Origin: an uncultured Muribaculaceae bacterium
Lineage (GTDB): Bacteria; Bacteroidota; Bacteroidia; Bacteroidales; Muribaculaceae
Assembly: GCA_947179295.1 (NCBI GenBank)
Contig: CAMXAZ010000016.1
Coordinates: 1 to 48,266, forward strand
DNA length: 48,266 bases
Direction: 5' to 3'
This document shows positions 35,643 to 43,429 of this stretch, in pieces; the first letter of the stretch is position 1, and every line of letters starts with the position of its first letter. Made by a program: the position numbers and the translations under genes. Below the pieces are notes generated by a model. The model was not told the DNA's origin. It saw only the letters and a list, made by a program, of their open reading frames with translations, and made no database searches.

Positions 35643-36482
35643 TTATGCTGTTACGCTTTTCGGGACTTTGACTTCTGCCGGAGGTTCGGGCCGGGCGAGA
35701 GTCTTTTCGACGGATTCGTCGGTTTTCTCCTGGGCCGGAGTGGCAGGGGCGGAGACATTGACCGGAATGCGTTCCCAGATGCGGTCGGGGATGAGACTCC
35801 AGAGTCTTACTGCCAGATTCCATCGCCAGTCGACTATGCACAGTCTCCGGCGCTTTATGATGGCGCGGACAATGCTTGCCACTGCGTGGTCAAGGCTCAT
35901 TGTCATCGGGTAGACTCTGTCGGGGTTGAGCAGCGGAGTGCGTATCCAGCCGGGGCGGATGTCTGTGAATGAAATGTCGAGATTCTGCATCCCGGCGAGC
36001 TGGTCGAGAGCGGTCAGATAGGTCTGCTGATATTTCTTGGATGAAGAATAGGATGCGAGTTGTCCGATTCCCTTTGTGCCGGCTACGGATGTCACGGCAG
36101 CGATGCGCCCTCGGCCTCCGTGTTCACGGAAATATCTGAAAGCCGTGTCGATCATGCGGGTGAAGCCGACCACGTTTGTCTGTGCGGTGGCCGCATCATG
36201 GTCTGTCACAAGAGCCTCGTTTTCATATCCGATGCCTGCTACGTGGAAATATATGTCCATTCCGCCGAGCCTTCCGATGAGATCACGGAGGTGGGCTGGA
36301 GATGCTGCGTCGTCAATATTGATCCGCGCATAGCGGATGCGGTCAGGAAAGTCTGACTGAAGTTTGCGCATGACTTTCTCATTGCGCCCTGCGGCTCCTA
36401 CGAGCCAGCCGGCTTTTGCGAAGATTTCTGCCACACGGAGTCCGATTCCGGATGTGGCGCCCATGATTACGATTCTCTTCAT
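35643..36482 (-). CDS. Short-chain dehydrogenase/reductase
   Basis: 279 residues from the ATG at 36482 (MKRIVIMGATSGIGLRV). The longer open frame upstream adds 37 residues with no conserved features. The Rossmann motif GATSGIG is at 8-14. The active-site Ser lies in VTSVAG and the YxxxK pair in YSSSK. After about residue 225 comes a non-catalytic tail (RRLCIVDWRWNLAVRLWSLIP) that could associate with a membrane, then a Pro/Glu-rich end. The oxidised substrate is unknown. No convincing promoter was found in the 428-base gap upstream. Confidence 0.88.
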   Translation of the reverse strand: MKRIVIMGATSGIGLRVAEIFAKAGWLVGAAGRNEKVMRKLQSDFPDRIRYARINIDDAASPAHLRDLIGRLGGMDIYFHVAGIGYENEALVTDHDAATAQTNVVGFTRMIDTAFRYFREHGGRGRIAAVTSVAGTKGIGQLASYSSSKKYQQTYLTALDQLAGMQNLDISFTDIRPGWIRTPLLNPDRVYPMTMSLDHAVASIVRAIIKRRRLCIVDWRWNLAVRLWSLIPDRIWERIPVNVSAPATPAQEKTDESVEKTLARPEPPAEVKVPKSVTA

Positions 36483-36910
36483 TTTTTCTGATGTGCTCAA
36501 AAGCGGATGATAGTTTGACAAGTGACTTGTCTGTCTAACGCCCGGAGCTGTCAGTTGGTTTAAGAGGTTGTTATTAAACACCCTCTTAAGCAAGCTTTTA
36601 AAGCGGATCCGGCCCGCAGTCAGGATGAATTTTAGTTAACTTAGGTTAAAAGGTCGGGTGGGGTGTAACTTTGGGCATGGTTCTTTCGTCTTATAAACAG
36701 CACAACGAGAAATCGCGATGGTTTGAATCGCGTAAAAGATAGTACGAATGCAATATTAGTTAAAGCTTCTATTTTGTAATTAGTCCGTCTTTTTAGCTTT
36801 GGACGGAGAAGGTATAAAGCAATGCAGGGTTGGTCGAGATGACCGGCCCTGCATTGTGTATGGGGTTAGCCGTTGATATTGCGCCGTGATGGCGCAGAGG
36901 TGTGTGGAGG
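36483..36910. other. Gene-free region with two promoter-like motifs and a hairpin
   Basis: 428 bases without a convincing reading frame. On the plus strand TAACTTTG at 36666-36673 and TAGCTTTG at 36794-36801 match TAnnTTTG, and a strong hairpin lies at 36822-36858. It may hold a small RNA transcribed on the plus strand, or simply the terminator of the LytTR gene. Confidence 0.45.
36822..36858. terminator. Hairpin beyond the LytTR regulator
   Basis: A 16-bp stem with two G-U pairs (CAATGCAGGG...CCCTGCATTG, 36822-36837 with 36843-36858) and a 5-base loop. It lies 52 bases past the LytTR stop on the minus strand. Confidence 0.6.
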
Positions 36911-37657
36911 TCAGCCTAAAGTGCGCCTGGCAATGAATTCGGCGAAAGTGTCTTTGTAGCTTTCAGAGACCGGTATCTGTGTGCGTCCGAAGATGATGCG
37001 GTTGCGCTCGATGACTTTTATCTTTGACAGATTGACGATATATGATCTGTGGACGCGCATGAAGGTGTCGGAAGGCAGGGTCTGTTCGAGTGCTTTCATG
37101 CTCAGCAGCGTCATTATGGATTTTTCTGATCCTTCCACATAGATTTTGACGTAGTCCTTGAGGCCTTCGATATAGAGAATGTCGGCTATGCGGACCTGGA
37201 CCAGCTTGTATTCGCTTTTGACGATTATATATTCGTCCGCTTTCTCAGTGGGAGAGACCTGCGACTGTAATTTTGACGAATCGGACTGGTGTTTCATCTC
37301 GTACCAGGCAAGAGCTCGCCTTGCGGCTGCAAGAAATTCCTCGTAGCTGATAGGTTTGAGCAGATAGTCAAGGGCGTTGACCCGGAAACCTTCAACCGCG
37401 TAGTCGGAATAAGCCGTAGTAAATATAATGCGGGTGTCGGCAGGGATGATGCGGGCAAATTCGATGCCGTTCAGCTGGGGCATCTGTATGTCAAGGAATA
37501 CGATGTCTATATCGTTGTTGAGAATGGTGGAGACAGCATCACGAGGCGATGAAAATTCGCCTGCGATTTCAAGAAACGGTGTCTTTTCAATATATGAACG
37601 GATGAGGCCCGAAGCCAAGGGCTCGTCGTCGATCACGCAACAGCGAAGGGTCTGCAT
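36911..37657 (-). CDS. LytTR-family response regulator
   Basis: 248 residues. The receiver domain (about 3-120) has D10/D11 and phospho-acceptor D56 in VFLDIQMP, then the conserved Lys in YLLKPISYEEFL. The LytTR DNA-binding domain spans about 145-245 (YIEGLKDYVKIYVEGS, FMRVHRSYIVNLSKI). It lies 56 bases downstream of the LytS-type kinase on the same strand, forming a two-component pair of the LytS/LytR (YehU/YehT, Bacteroides LytTR) kind. Target genes are not evident from context. Confidence 0.95.
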   Translation of the reverse strand: MQTLRCCVIDDEPLASGLIRSYIEKTPFLEIAGEFSSPRDAVSTILNNDIDIVFLDIQMPQLNGIEFARIIPADTRIIFTTAYSDYAVEGFRVNALDYLLKPISYEEFLAAARRALAWYEMKHQSDSSKLQSQVSPTEKADEYIIVKSEYKLVQVRIADILYIEGLKDYVKIYVEGSEKSIMTLLSMKALEQTLPSDTFMRVHRSYIVNLSKIKVIERNRIIFGRTQIPVSESYKDTFAEFIARRTLG

Positions 37658-37713
37658 AGGTCAGTTGGTTATAGAGGTTGGAGACTGGTTTTTGACGGTT
37701 GTTTGACATTCTC

Positions 37714-38802
37714 TTATTTGAGAGTTGACGGAATGCTCAGCCAGACCTGATAGAGGCCATCGGCAGTAGAGACTTTCAGTTCGGCTGCCGGACCGTAGAT
37801 CAGATGCAGGCGCCTGCGGAGATTGACCATGCCGATTCCACCTGAGGGGGAGAGTGCATTGTGCTCAGGGCTTTTGTCTGAGGGTATGTAGCCGTTTGAT
37901 GTATGACATTCGATCCGGTTGCCGGCTGCCAGAATGTGGATGGTCAGAGGCACTTCCGGGGTATGGATGCCATGCTTGAAGACGTTTTCAATGAGTGTTA
38001 TGAACAGCAGGGGGGCGACTCGTATGTCCTGTCCGCCATCACTGTCGATGTCAAGTCTGATGTCGAGTTTAATGCCTGAGTTCAGTCGAAGCCGCATGAG
38101 GCTGATATAGTTTGTGATGAAGTCAAATTCCTGCTTTATAGAGACTGAGGTGGGATTGTCATAAAGCACGAAACGCAGCAGCCGGCTCAGTTCATGCACT
38201 GCTTCCTGGGCTTTTTCCGGTGAGATGGCTATGAGTGCGTAGATTGAGTTGAGCGTGTTGAAGAGGAAATGTGGATTGAGCTGGCTTTTCAGATTTTTCA
38301 GTTCCTCTTCATGCTGTGCGCTGATCAGGTCTTTCTGTTTGCGGTCGAGCATCAGCCATTTGTCGCCGAGGCGCAAGGCTGTGGCGAGGCCGATGACAAG
38401 GATTACCATAACCAGGTCGCGCGACATGATGCTGACCCATTTTGCGATGTAGATGCCTTCTGACAGGTGAAGATGTTTGGTCTTAGGCGCTTTCCCTCCA
38501 AGAAATTCACGGAACCGCCACACCAGATAGATGAGGATCATGGCTACAATTATGAGCAGTAGGTTTGATGCCACGAACCTGACAACCCGATGAGGCTTGT
38601 CAAGCGACTTTTCGATGATCCAGTAATAGTTTATATAGAAGACAGCGATATACACAAGGGCCTTGGCATAGACCCACAGGCGCAATGGATGGGCCGGAGA
38701 GGAGAGTGAGGTCAGCACCTCCGGAAGTATGAACAGTATGGTTATGCAGAGCAGGTGAGTCAGAAATGTGGTGATGCGCTGCCGGGTAAGAATTTCACTC
38801 AT
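37714..38802 (-). CDS. LytS-type membrane histidine kinase
   Basis: 362 residues. Four membrane helices lie in the first 145 residues (about 12-31, 43-62, 75-95, 122-143) and there is no sizeable periplasmic domain. The His_kinase (PF06580) box LNPHFLFNTLNSIYALI has phospho-acceptor H178. The ATPase G box SGGIGMVNLRRRL is near 333. It is the cognate sensor of the LytTR regulator. Membrane or intramembrane sensing is typical of this class; the signal is unknown. An AT-only palindrome lies just upstream of its ATG. Confidence 0.94.
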   Translation of the reverse strand: MSEILTRQRITTFLTHLLCITILFILPEVLTSLSSPAHPLRLWVYAKALVYIAVFYINYYWIIEKSLDKPHRVVRFVASNLLLIIVAMILIYLVWRFREFLGGKAPKTKHLHLSEGIYIAKWVSIMSRDLVMVILVIGLATALRLGDKWLMLDRKQKDLISAQHEEELKNLKSQLNPHFLFNTLNSIYALIAISPEKAQEAVHELSRLLRFVLYDNPTSVSIKQEFDFITNYISLMRLRLNSGIKLDIRLDIDSDGGQDIRVAPLLFITLIENVFKHGIHTPEVPLTIHILAAGNRIECHTSNGYIPSDKSPEHNALSPSGGIGMVNLRRRLHLIYGPAAELKVSTADGLYQVWLSIPSTLK

Positions 38803-38810
38803 AGATCACA

Positions 38811-38846
38811 AAAATAATTATTTTCGGTCAAAGTGGCAAAATAATT
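38811..38846. promoter_or_regulatory. AT palindrome and inverted repeat upstream of the LytS gene
   Basis: AAAATAATTATTTT (38811-38824) is a perfect 14-base palindrome, and its right half AATTATTTT is repeated inverted at 38838-38846 (AAAATAATT) across 13 bases. Position 9 bases from the kinase ATG suggests an operator, but AT-rich DNA makes such repeats easier by chance. Confidence 0.35.
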
Positions 38847-38959
38847 GGACGTCACAGGATTTTCAATCGACAAAAGTGGCTTTGCGGTAAGCTGCGGATG
38901 TTACTGCCGATCAGCAGGTCAGGGGGGACGGTGATGCGGCCCGGATTCTGAGAAAAATG

Positions 38960-38990
38960 AACGGGTGCTGACATTTATTCAGCACCCGTT
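38960..38990 (-). terminator. Terminator of the ribosomal-protein operon (after tsf)
   Basis: A perfect 12-bp stem AACGGGTGCTGA/TCAGCACCCGTT with a 7-base loop, followed on the minus strand by CATTTTTCTC. Confidence 0.85.
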
Positions 38991-39031
38991 CACGGAGTAT
39001 TGCGTTGTTATGACTTTCTTGGCCGGGAGGA

Positions 39032-40024
39032 TTAGTCCTGGTTGAGGTTTACGCGCTTGAACGCAACAGCGACAAGGCCTTTGCGGGTCTGTTCGAGGAA
39101 CTGACCGACAGAAAGCTTGCTGTCCTGAACATATTCCTGTTCCATGAGGCAGCTTTCTTTGAAGAACTTGTTGAGACGGCCGTTGGCGATGTTCTGGATC
39201 ATGGCCTCAGGGAGGTTGGCAGCTTTTGCTTCAGCTGTTTCTTTCATGATCTGACGAGCCTTGGTTGCATCTTCTTCAGTGATCCAGCCTTTGGTGATGT
39301 TAGACTCAATGTGGTCTTCAGAATCGAAGTGGTTGGGGTTGAGACCGGCTTTCTTGAGAGCGGCTTCAACGGCCTTCTTGATCTGCTCCTGTTTGGTCTT
39401 TTCAACAGCGACTGCGATTTCCTGGTCGATAGTGGCCTGGGGAACGTCTTCGCGGCTGCAGGCAACGGGGTTCATAGATGCGATCTGCATGCAGATTTCG
39501 CGGCCTACCTGAGCGTCAACGTCAGGAAGGTTGAAGCCTACGATAGCGGCGAGCTTGTTGTTGAAGTGGTTGTAAGCAGCGGTAGTGGGAGCTTCAACTA
39601 CTTCATAAGCGCCGATTTCGGTCTTTTCGCCGGTCTTGCCTGACTCTTCGGTCACGAGGTCGGCGACAGTGATGCCGTCAACGGTGATGGCCTTGAGTTC
39701 GTCGACAGTCTTGCAGCGGTTTTCAACTGCGATGTCGAGGAGCTTTTTGGCGAGAGAAACGAAGCCTTCGTTCTTGGCAACGAAGTCAGTCTCGCAGTTG
39801 AGGGCGAGGATAGCAGCGAAGTTGCCTTCGTTCTTTGAGAGAACGCAGCCTTCAGCGGCGTTGCGGTCTTCACGCTTTGCTGCTACAGCCTGACCTTTCT
39901 TGCGGAGGATCTCAACGGCTGCTTCGATGTCGCCGTCAGTTTCGGCGAGGGCTTTTTTGCAGTCCATCAAACCGGCGCTTGTGAGGTGGCGCAGTTTGGT
40001 GATTTCTGCCATTGTAACTGCCAT
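39032..40024 (-). CDS. tsf: Elongation factor Ts
   Basis: 330 residues from the ATG at 40024 (MAVTMAEITKLRHLT), the start used by Bacteroides EF-Ts. The upstream 21 codons of the open frame lie in the rpsB-tsf gap and are not conserved. It exchanges GDP for GTP on EF-Tu. The N-terminal UBA-like segment (LRHLTSAGLMDCKKALAETDGDIEAAVEILRKKG) and core dimerisation domains with ALNCETDFVAKNE are present. It follows rpsB by 43 bases, the classical rpsB-tsf order, and a strong terminator follows. Confidence 0.97.
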   Translation of the reverse strand: MAVTMAEITKLRHLTSAGLMDCKKALAETDGDIEAAVEILRKKGQAVAAKREDRNAAEGCVLSKNEGNFAAILALNCETDFVAKNEGFVSLAKKLLDIAVENRCKTVDELKAITVDGITVADLVTEESGKTGEKTEIGAYEVVEAPTTAAYNHFNNKLAAIVGFNLPDVDAQVGREICMQIASMNPVACSREDVPQATIDQEIAVAVEKTKQEQIKKAVEAALKKAGLNPNHFDSEDHIESNITKGWITEEDATKARQIMKETAEAKAANLPEAMIQNIANGRLNKFFKESCLMEQEYVQDSKLSVGQFLEQTRKGLVAVAFKRVNLNQD

Positions 40025-40067
40025 AGTATAGTGGGAGTTTAGAATGTTTGTGAAAAGAGTGGATTGA

Positions 40068-40889
40068 TTATTCAGCTGCTTCAGCAACTTCGGTTTCAGC
40101 TACTTCAGCTTCGCCTTCGCCCTTGCGGCTCACGCGGCGACGTTCGCGGCGGGGAGCTGCGTCAGAATTTTCGGCAGATGCTTTTTCGTCAGCCTTCTCT
40201 ACCTTGCGTTCCTCAAGACCTTCGCTGATTGATTCGCATACGGTTGAGAGGATGAGGTCGATAGACTTTGATGCGTCATCGTTTGCGGGGATAACGAAGT
40301 CTACGTTAGAAGGATCAGAGTTGGTGTCGACGATAGCGAAAACGGGAATACCGAGACGGTTTGCTTCAGCAACGGCGATGTGCTCCTTGCAAACGTCAAC
40401 TACGAACAGAGCCGAGGGAAGACGGTTGAGGTCAGCGATTGAGCCAAGGTTCTTTTCGAGTTTGGCGCGCTGACGGGTGATCTGGAGTTTTTCGCGCTTC
40501 GAGAGGTTGTCGAAAGTGCCGTCTTTTGTCATCTTGTCGATGGCGGTCATCTTCTTCACAGCCTTGCGGATGGTCGGGAAGTTGGTGAGCATACCGCCGG
40601 GCCAGCGTTCGATAACGTAGGGCATGTTGACGCTCTGAGCCTTTTCAGCGAGGATTTCCTTAGCCTGCTTCTTTGTAGCTACGAAGAGAATCTTCTTGCC
40701 GCCCTTTGCGATGTTGCGGAGAGCTGCAGCAGCTTCTTCGAGCTTGGCCTGAGTCTTATAGAGGTCGATGATGTGGATACCGTTGCGCTCCATGAAGATG
40801 TAAGGAGCCATTGCAGGATTCCATTTTCTTTTCATGTGGCCAAAATGGCAACCTGCTTCGAGGAGTTGGTCAAAATTGGGAGTTGACAT
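40068..40889 (-). CDS. rpsB: 30S ribosomal protein S2
   Basis: 273 residues. Characteristic S2 segments are FDQLLEAGCHFGHMKRKWNPAMAPYIF at the start, VIERWPGGMLTNFPTIRKAV, and FAIVDTNSDPSNVDFVIPANDDA. The C-terminal 45 residues form a charged Glu/Ala/Arg extension (APRRERRRVSRKGEGE and onward) common in Bacteroidetes S2. A 114-base gap to rpsI is long enough for a separate leader, but no clear promoter was seen there. Confidence 0.97.
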   Translation of the reverse strand: MSTPNFDQLLEAGCHFGHMKRKWNPAMAPYIFMERNGIHIIDLYKTQAKLEEAAAALRNIAKGGKKILFVATKKQAKEILAEKAQSVNMPYVIERWPGGMLTNFPTIRKAVKKMTAIDKMTKDGTFDNLSKREKLQITRQRAKLEKNLGSIADLNRLPSALFVVDVCKEHIAVAEANRLGIPVFAIVDTNSDPSNVDFVIPANDDASKSIDLILSTVCESISEGLEERKVEKADEKASAENSDAAPRRERRRVSRKGEGEAEVAETEVAEAAE

Positions 40890-41003
40890 GATTTGTTGTT
40901 GGGTTGTTTACGTTCTTTTGACAAATTACAACCGAAGAGTAGGGAACGTGTCCATCTCAGCGGTTTAGATACTAAACACTTGAGGAGAGTCAGAAATTGA
41001 ATA

Positions 41004-41390
41004 TTAACGCTTGGAGAACTGGAAGCGCTTGCGAGCTTTGGGACGACCGGGCTTCTTACGTTCAACGACGCGCGGGTCGCGGGTCATGAAGCCTTCTACG
41101 CGGAGTGCGTGCTTGTCTTCCGGGTTGATCTTGACGAGAGCGCGGGCGATAGCGAGGCGGAGAGCTTCAGCCTGGCCTTTGTAACCGCCGCCGTTGAGGT
41201 TGACCTTGATGTCATACTTTTCAACAACGTCAAGTGTTGACAGGGGCTGTTTAACGATGTACTGAAGGATGGAAGAGGGGAAGTACACATCGAGGGCGCG
41301 TTTGTTGATGGTGATTTGACCGTTTCCTTCTTTAACGATCACGCGAGCTACGGCTGCTTTACGGCGGCCAACTGCATTAACTGATTCCAT
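41004..41390 (-). CDS. rpsI: 30S ribosomal protein S9
   Basis: 128 residues with the family C-terminus ending KPGRPKARKRFQFSKR, whose last residues reach the ribosomal P site, and the N-terminal NAVGRRKAAVARV motif. It lies 7 bases after rplM, the universal rplM-rpsI pair. Confidence 0.98.
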   Translation of the reverse strand: MESVNAVGRRKAAVARVIVKEGNGQITINKRALDVYFPSSILQYIVKQPLSTLDVVEKYDIKVNLNGGGYKGQAEALRLAIARALVKINPEDKHALRVEGFMTRDPRVVERKKPGRPKARKRFQFSKR

Positions 41391-41397
41391 TCTTCAA

Positions 41398-41877
41398 TTA
41401 TTTAATTTTGTTGATGTCGATAACTACGGGATTCTGTGCTTCGTGGGGGTGGTTGGGACCATTGTAAACGTGCATGTTTTCAATGATGGCACGGCCCATG
41501 CGGTTTTTGGGGAGCATACCTTTCATCACTTTGGTGAAGAGGGGATGGTAGCCGGGTTTGATGTGCTTGTTCAGAGACTTCTTCATCATGATTTCGGGAG
41601 TAGCCGTGCGCTGTCCGCCGGGATAGCCGGTGTAAGAGAGGTATTCACGGTCTGTCCATTTCTTGCCGGTGAGGCGAACCTTGTCGGCGTTGATGATGAT
41701 GACATTGTCGCCACACTCGATGTTGGGAGAGTAGCTGGGTTTGTTTTTGCCACGGAGAATGAGGGCAACTTTTGCACAAAGACGGCCGAGCACCTGGTCG
41801 GTAGCGTCAACAACGACCCAGTTGCGTTCAACGTTTGCTGCGTTGGGGGTAAGGGTCTTATAACTTAAAGTATCCAC
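41398..41877 (-). CDS. rplM: 50S ribosomal protein L13
   Basis: 159 residues. The start is a GTG at 41877: an in-frame TAA lies four codons upstream and no ATG precedes MDTLSYKTLTPN, which is the N-terminus I recall for Bacteroides L13. Core motifs are WVVVDATDQVLGRLCAKVALILRGK, YTGYPGGQR and VMKGMLPKNRMG. It is the first gene of the rplM-rpsI-rpsB-tsf cluster. A leader of about 105 bases with a hairpin precedes it, a possible site of autoregulation. Confidence 0.97.
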   Translation of the reverse strand: MDTLSYKTLTPNAANVERNWVVVDATDQVLGRLCAKVALILRGKNKPSYSPNIECGDNVIIINADKVRLTGKKWTDREYLSYTGYPGGQRTATPEIMMKKSLNKHIKPGYHPLFTKVMKGMLPKNRMGRAIIENMHVYNGPNHPHEAQNPVVIDINKIK

Positions 41878-41918
41878 GTTAAATGTTTAATTAATAGATA
41901 ATTACTTTTTGACTGCAT

Positions 41919-41950
41919 CAGGGCTCCGCTTGGCCAAAAGCTCGGTCCTG
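41919..41950 (-). promoter_or_regulatory. Candidate L13 leader hairpin
   Basis: In the predicted rplM leader the minus-strand RNA reads CAGGACCGAGCTTTTGG then CCAAGCGGAGCCCTG. It can fold into CAGG/CCTG and CCG-GCTT/AAGCGG stems with a bulged A and a small loop. It resembles ribosomal-protein autoregulatory leaders in form only; it does not clearly match a named family. Confidence 0.4.
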
Positions 41951-41987
41951 AAACCGTCTGGTTTATTAATTGGACATAATCGGTGTG

Positions 41988-41995
41988 CAAAGGTA
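41988..41995 (-). promoter_or_regulatory. Promoter -7 element of the rplM cluster
   Basis: Minus-strand TACCTTTG, a TAnnTTTG match, about 111 bases before the rplM GTG. It sets the leader start near 41981. No exact -33 TTTG. Confidence 0.65.
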
Positions 41996-42191
41996 GTGAT
42001 TTTGTGCGGATTGACAATTGTGGTTTATGTTTTTTTAACAAATTGTTTCCGGTGTGTGGCGCTGATTCTACATTGTGGGGTGTGTCTGACGGGCAATGAT
42101 AATCTTGCATAAATCGGATTGATTTTGTTTCATATTATTATAATGTGGTATCCCGATGTTTTGTCAGGCCGGGAATTTGCCTGCGAAATGG

Positions 42192-42223
42192 TTTGGAGGG
42201 AATTATAATTTAAGTTAAATTTG
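42192..42223 (+). promoter_or_regulatory. Promoter of the YitT-family gene
   Basis: TTTG (42192-42195) and TAAATTTG (42216-42223), spaced by 20 bases, a full consensus match 23 bases before the ATG at 42246. Confidence 0.75.
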
Positions 42224-42245
42224 CGCTGTTATAATTCTATCGACA

Positions 42246-43181
42246 ATGACTTTTTCAAAAACGAAACTCTGGATGTCGAGCCGTGATTATATCATGATCA
42301 CGCTTGCCGCTTTGATTTATGGTTTTGGTTTCTCGGCTTTTATTCTTCCGGAGAAGGTCGTGATAGGTGGTGTGACCGGTCTTGGCACGATTGTGTATTT
42401 CCTTACCGGTAATCCCTATCTGATCGGTATTACGCAGTATGCCATAAATATAGTGCTACTTGTGATTGCCTGGAAGGTTGTCGGCCGGGCTTTTGTCTAT
42501 AAGACTCTTTACGGTGCCACGGCGATTTCGCTCGTGGTCACTCTTATGCCTCCGCTCTTTCCGGGAGCACTGGTGCCGGGCCAGCCGTTTATGAATGTGT
42601 GTATCGGTTCGGTTTTGTCAGGTATAGCTCTTGGTATTGTTTTCACGCATAACGGCAGTACGGGCGGAACGGATATCGTGGCGGCTATTGTGGCGAAGAA
42701 AACTAATATGACTGTGGGCCGCACTATGCTTTATGTCGATTTTGCTATCATATCCTCAAGCTATCTGTTTTTCCATGACATAACCAGGGTGGTCTACGGT
42801 TTCATAGTGCTGTTTATTCTGACCTATATGCTGGATCTGATCATAAACTCAAACCGTCAGGCGGTTCAGTTTATTATTGTTTCCAAGCACTGGGAGCGGA
42901 TTGCGAATGCTATAAACAAGTATCCGCGACGCGGTGTGACTGTGCTTGACGGCATGGGCTGGTATTCAAAGCAGCCGGTCAAGCTCTTGCTGGTTGTGTG
43001 TCGCAAGATGGAGGCTGTGACTGTGTTCCGTGTGGTCAAGGATCTTGATCCGAATGCCTTTATTACGCAGGCTAATGTAAACGGTGCTTATGGCGAGGGT
43101 TTTGATCAGCTGAAGTTCAGGCCTGACCATGAGCTGAGCCGTAAGCTTGAGGCTGACAAAAGTTGTGGTGTATCGGAATAG
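42246..43181 (+). CDS. YitT-family membrane protein (DUF161/DUF2179)
   Basis: 311 residues. About five or six membrane helices lie in the first 200 residues (MITLAALIYGFGFSAFILP, ITQYAINIVLLVIAWKVVG, VCIGSVLSGIALGIVF, VVYGFIVLFILTYMLDLII). The signature VIGGVTGLGTIVYFLTGNP and HNGSTGGTDIVAAIVAKKTN are typical of the YitT/YczE group. A C-terminal cytoplasmic DUF2179 domain (QFIIVSKHWERIANAI, RGVTVLDGMGWYSKQPVKLLLVVC) follows. Transport function is presumed, but the substrate is unknown. Confidence 0.93.
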   Translation: MTFSKTKLWMSSRDYIMITLAALIYGFGFSAFILPEKVVIGGVTGLGTIVYFLTGNPYLIGITQYAINIVLLVIAWKVVGRAFVYKTLYGATAISLVVTLMPPLFPGALVPGQPFMNVCIGSVLSGIALGIVFTHNGSTGGTDIVAAIVAKKTNMTVGRTMLYVDFAIISSSYLFFHDITRVVYGFIVLFILTYMLDLIINSNRQAVQFIIVSKHWERIANAINKYPRRGVTVLDGMGWYSKQPVKLLLVVCRKMEAVTVFRVVKDLDPNAFITQANVNGAYGEGFDQLKFRPDHELSRKLEADKSCGVSE

Positions 43182-43356
43182 AATGGCGCTGTGCGAGGAT
43201 GTCGCATCATCGCCGTTCAGCAGTAAAGTAACAGATGTTAGTATAACTTTATCTTGGTCTGATTATATTTGTTTATGGATATTTGGATTGTCTATGATTC
43301 ACTTATTTTTTAGGATATTCTCTATGCCGGAAACGGTTATGATGATATAAAAAACA

Positions 43357-43393
43357 GCAGCGGCGTAATCTCTGATGAAGATTACGCCGCTGC
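43357..43393. terminator. Bidirectional terminator
   Basis: A perfect 15-bp stem GCAGCGGCGTAATCT/AGATTACGCCGCTGC (43357-43371, 43379-43393) with a 7-base loop. A run of As precedes it, serving the minus strand as a U run. It lies between the convergent YitT and spt genes. Confidence 0.85.
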
Positions 43394-43429
43394 CGGTTTA
43401 TGGGATTGTGGCCTGTCTCGCCGGTTTTT

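Noticed and set aside
36550-37680. A 21-base near repeat (GTCAGTTGGTT...AGAGGTTG) at 36550-36570 and 37660-37680, both upstream of minus-strand genes.
   Set aside because: It has two mismatches, and about one such pair is expected by chance in a window this size. Similarity does not extend beyond it.
43147-43350. A 67-codon plus-strand open frame after the YitT gene.
   Set aside because: It overlaps the YitT 3' end in another frame and has no family features or promoter; the region simply leads to the terminator at 43357.
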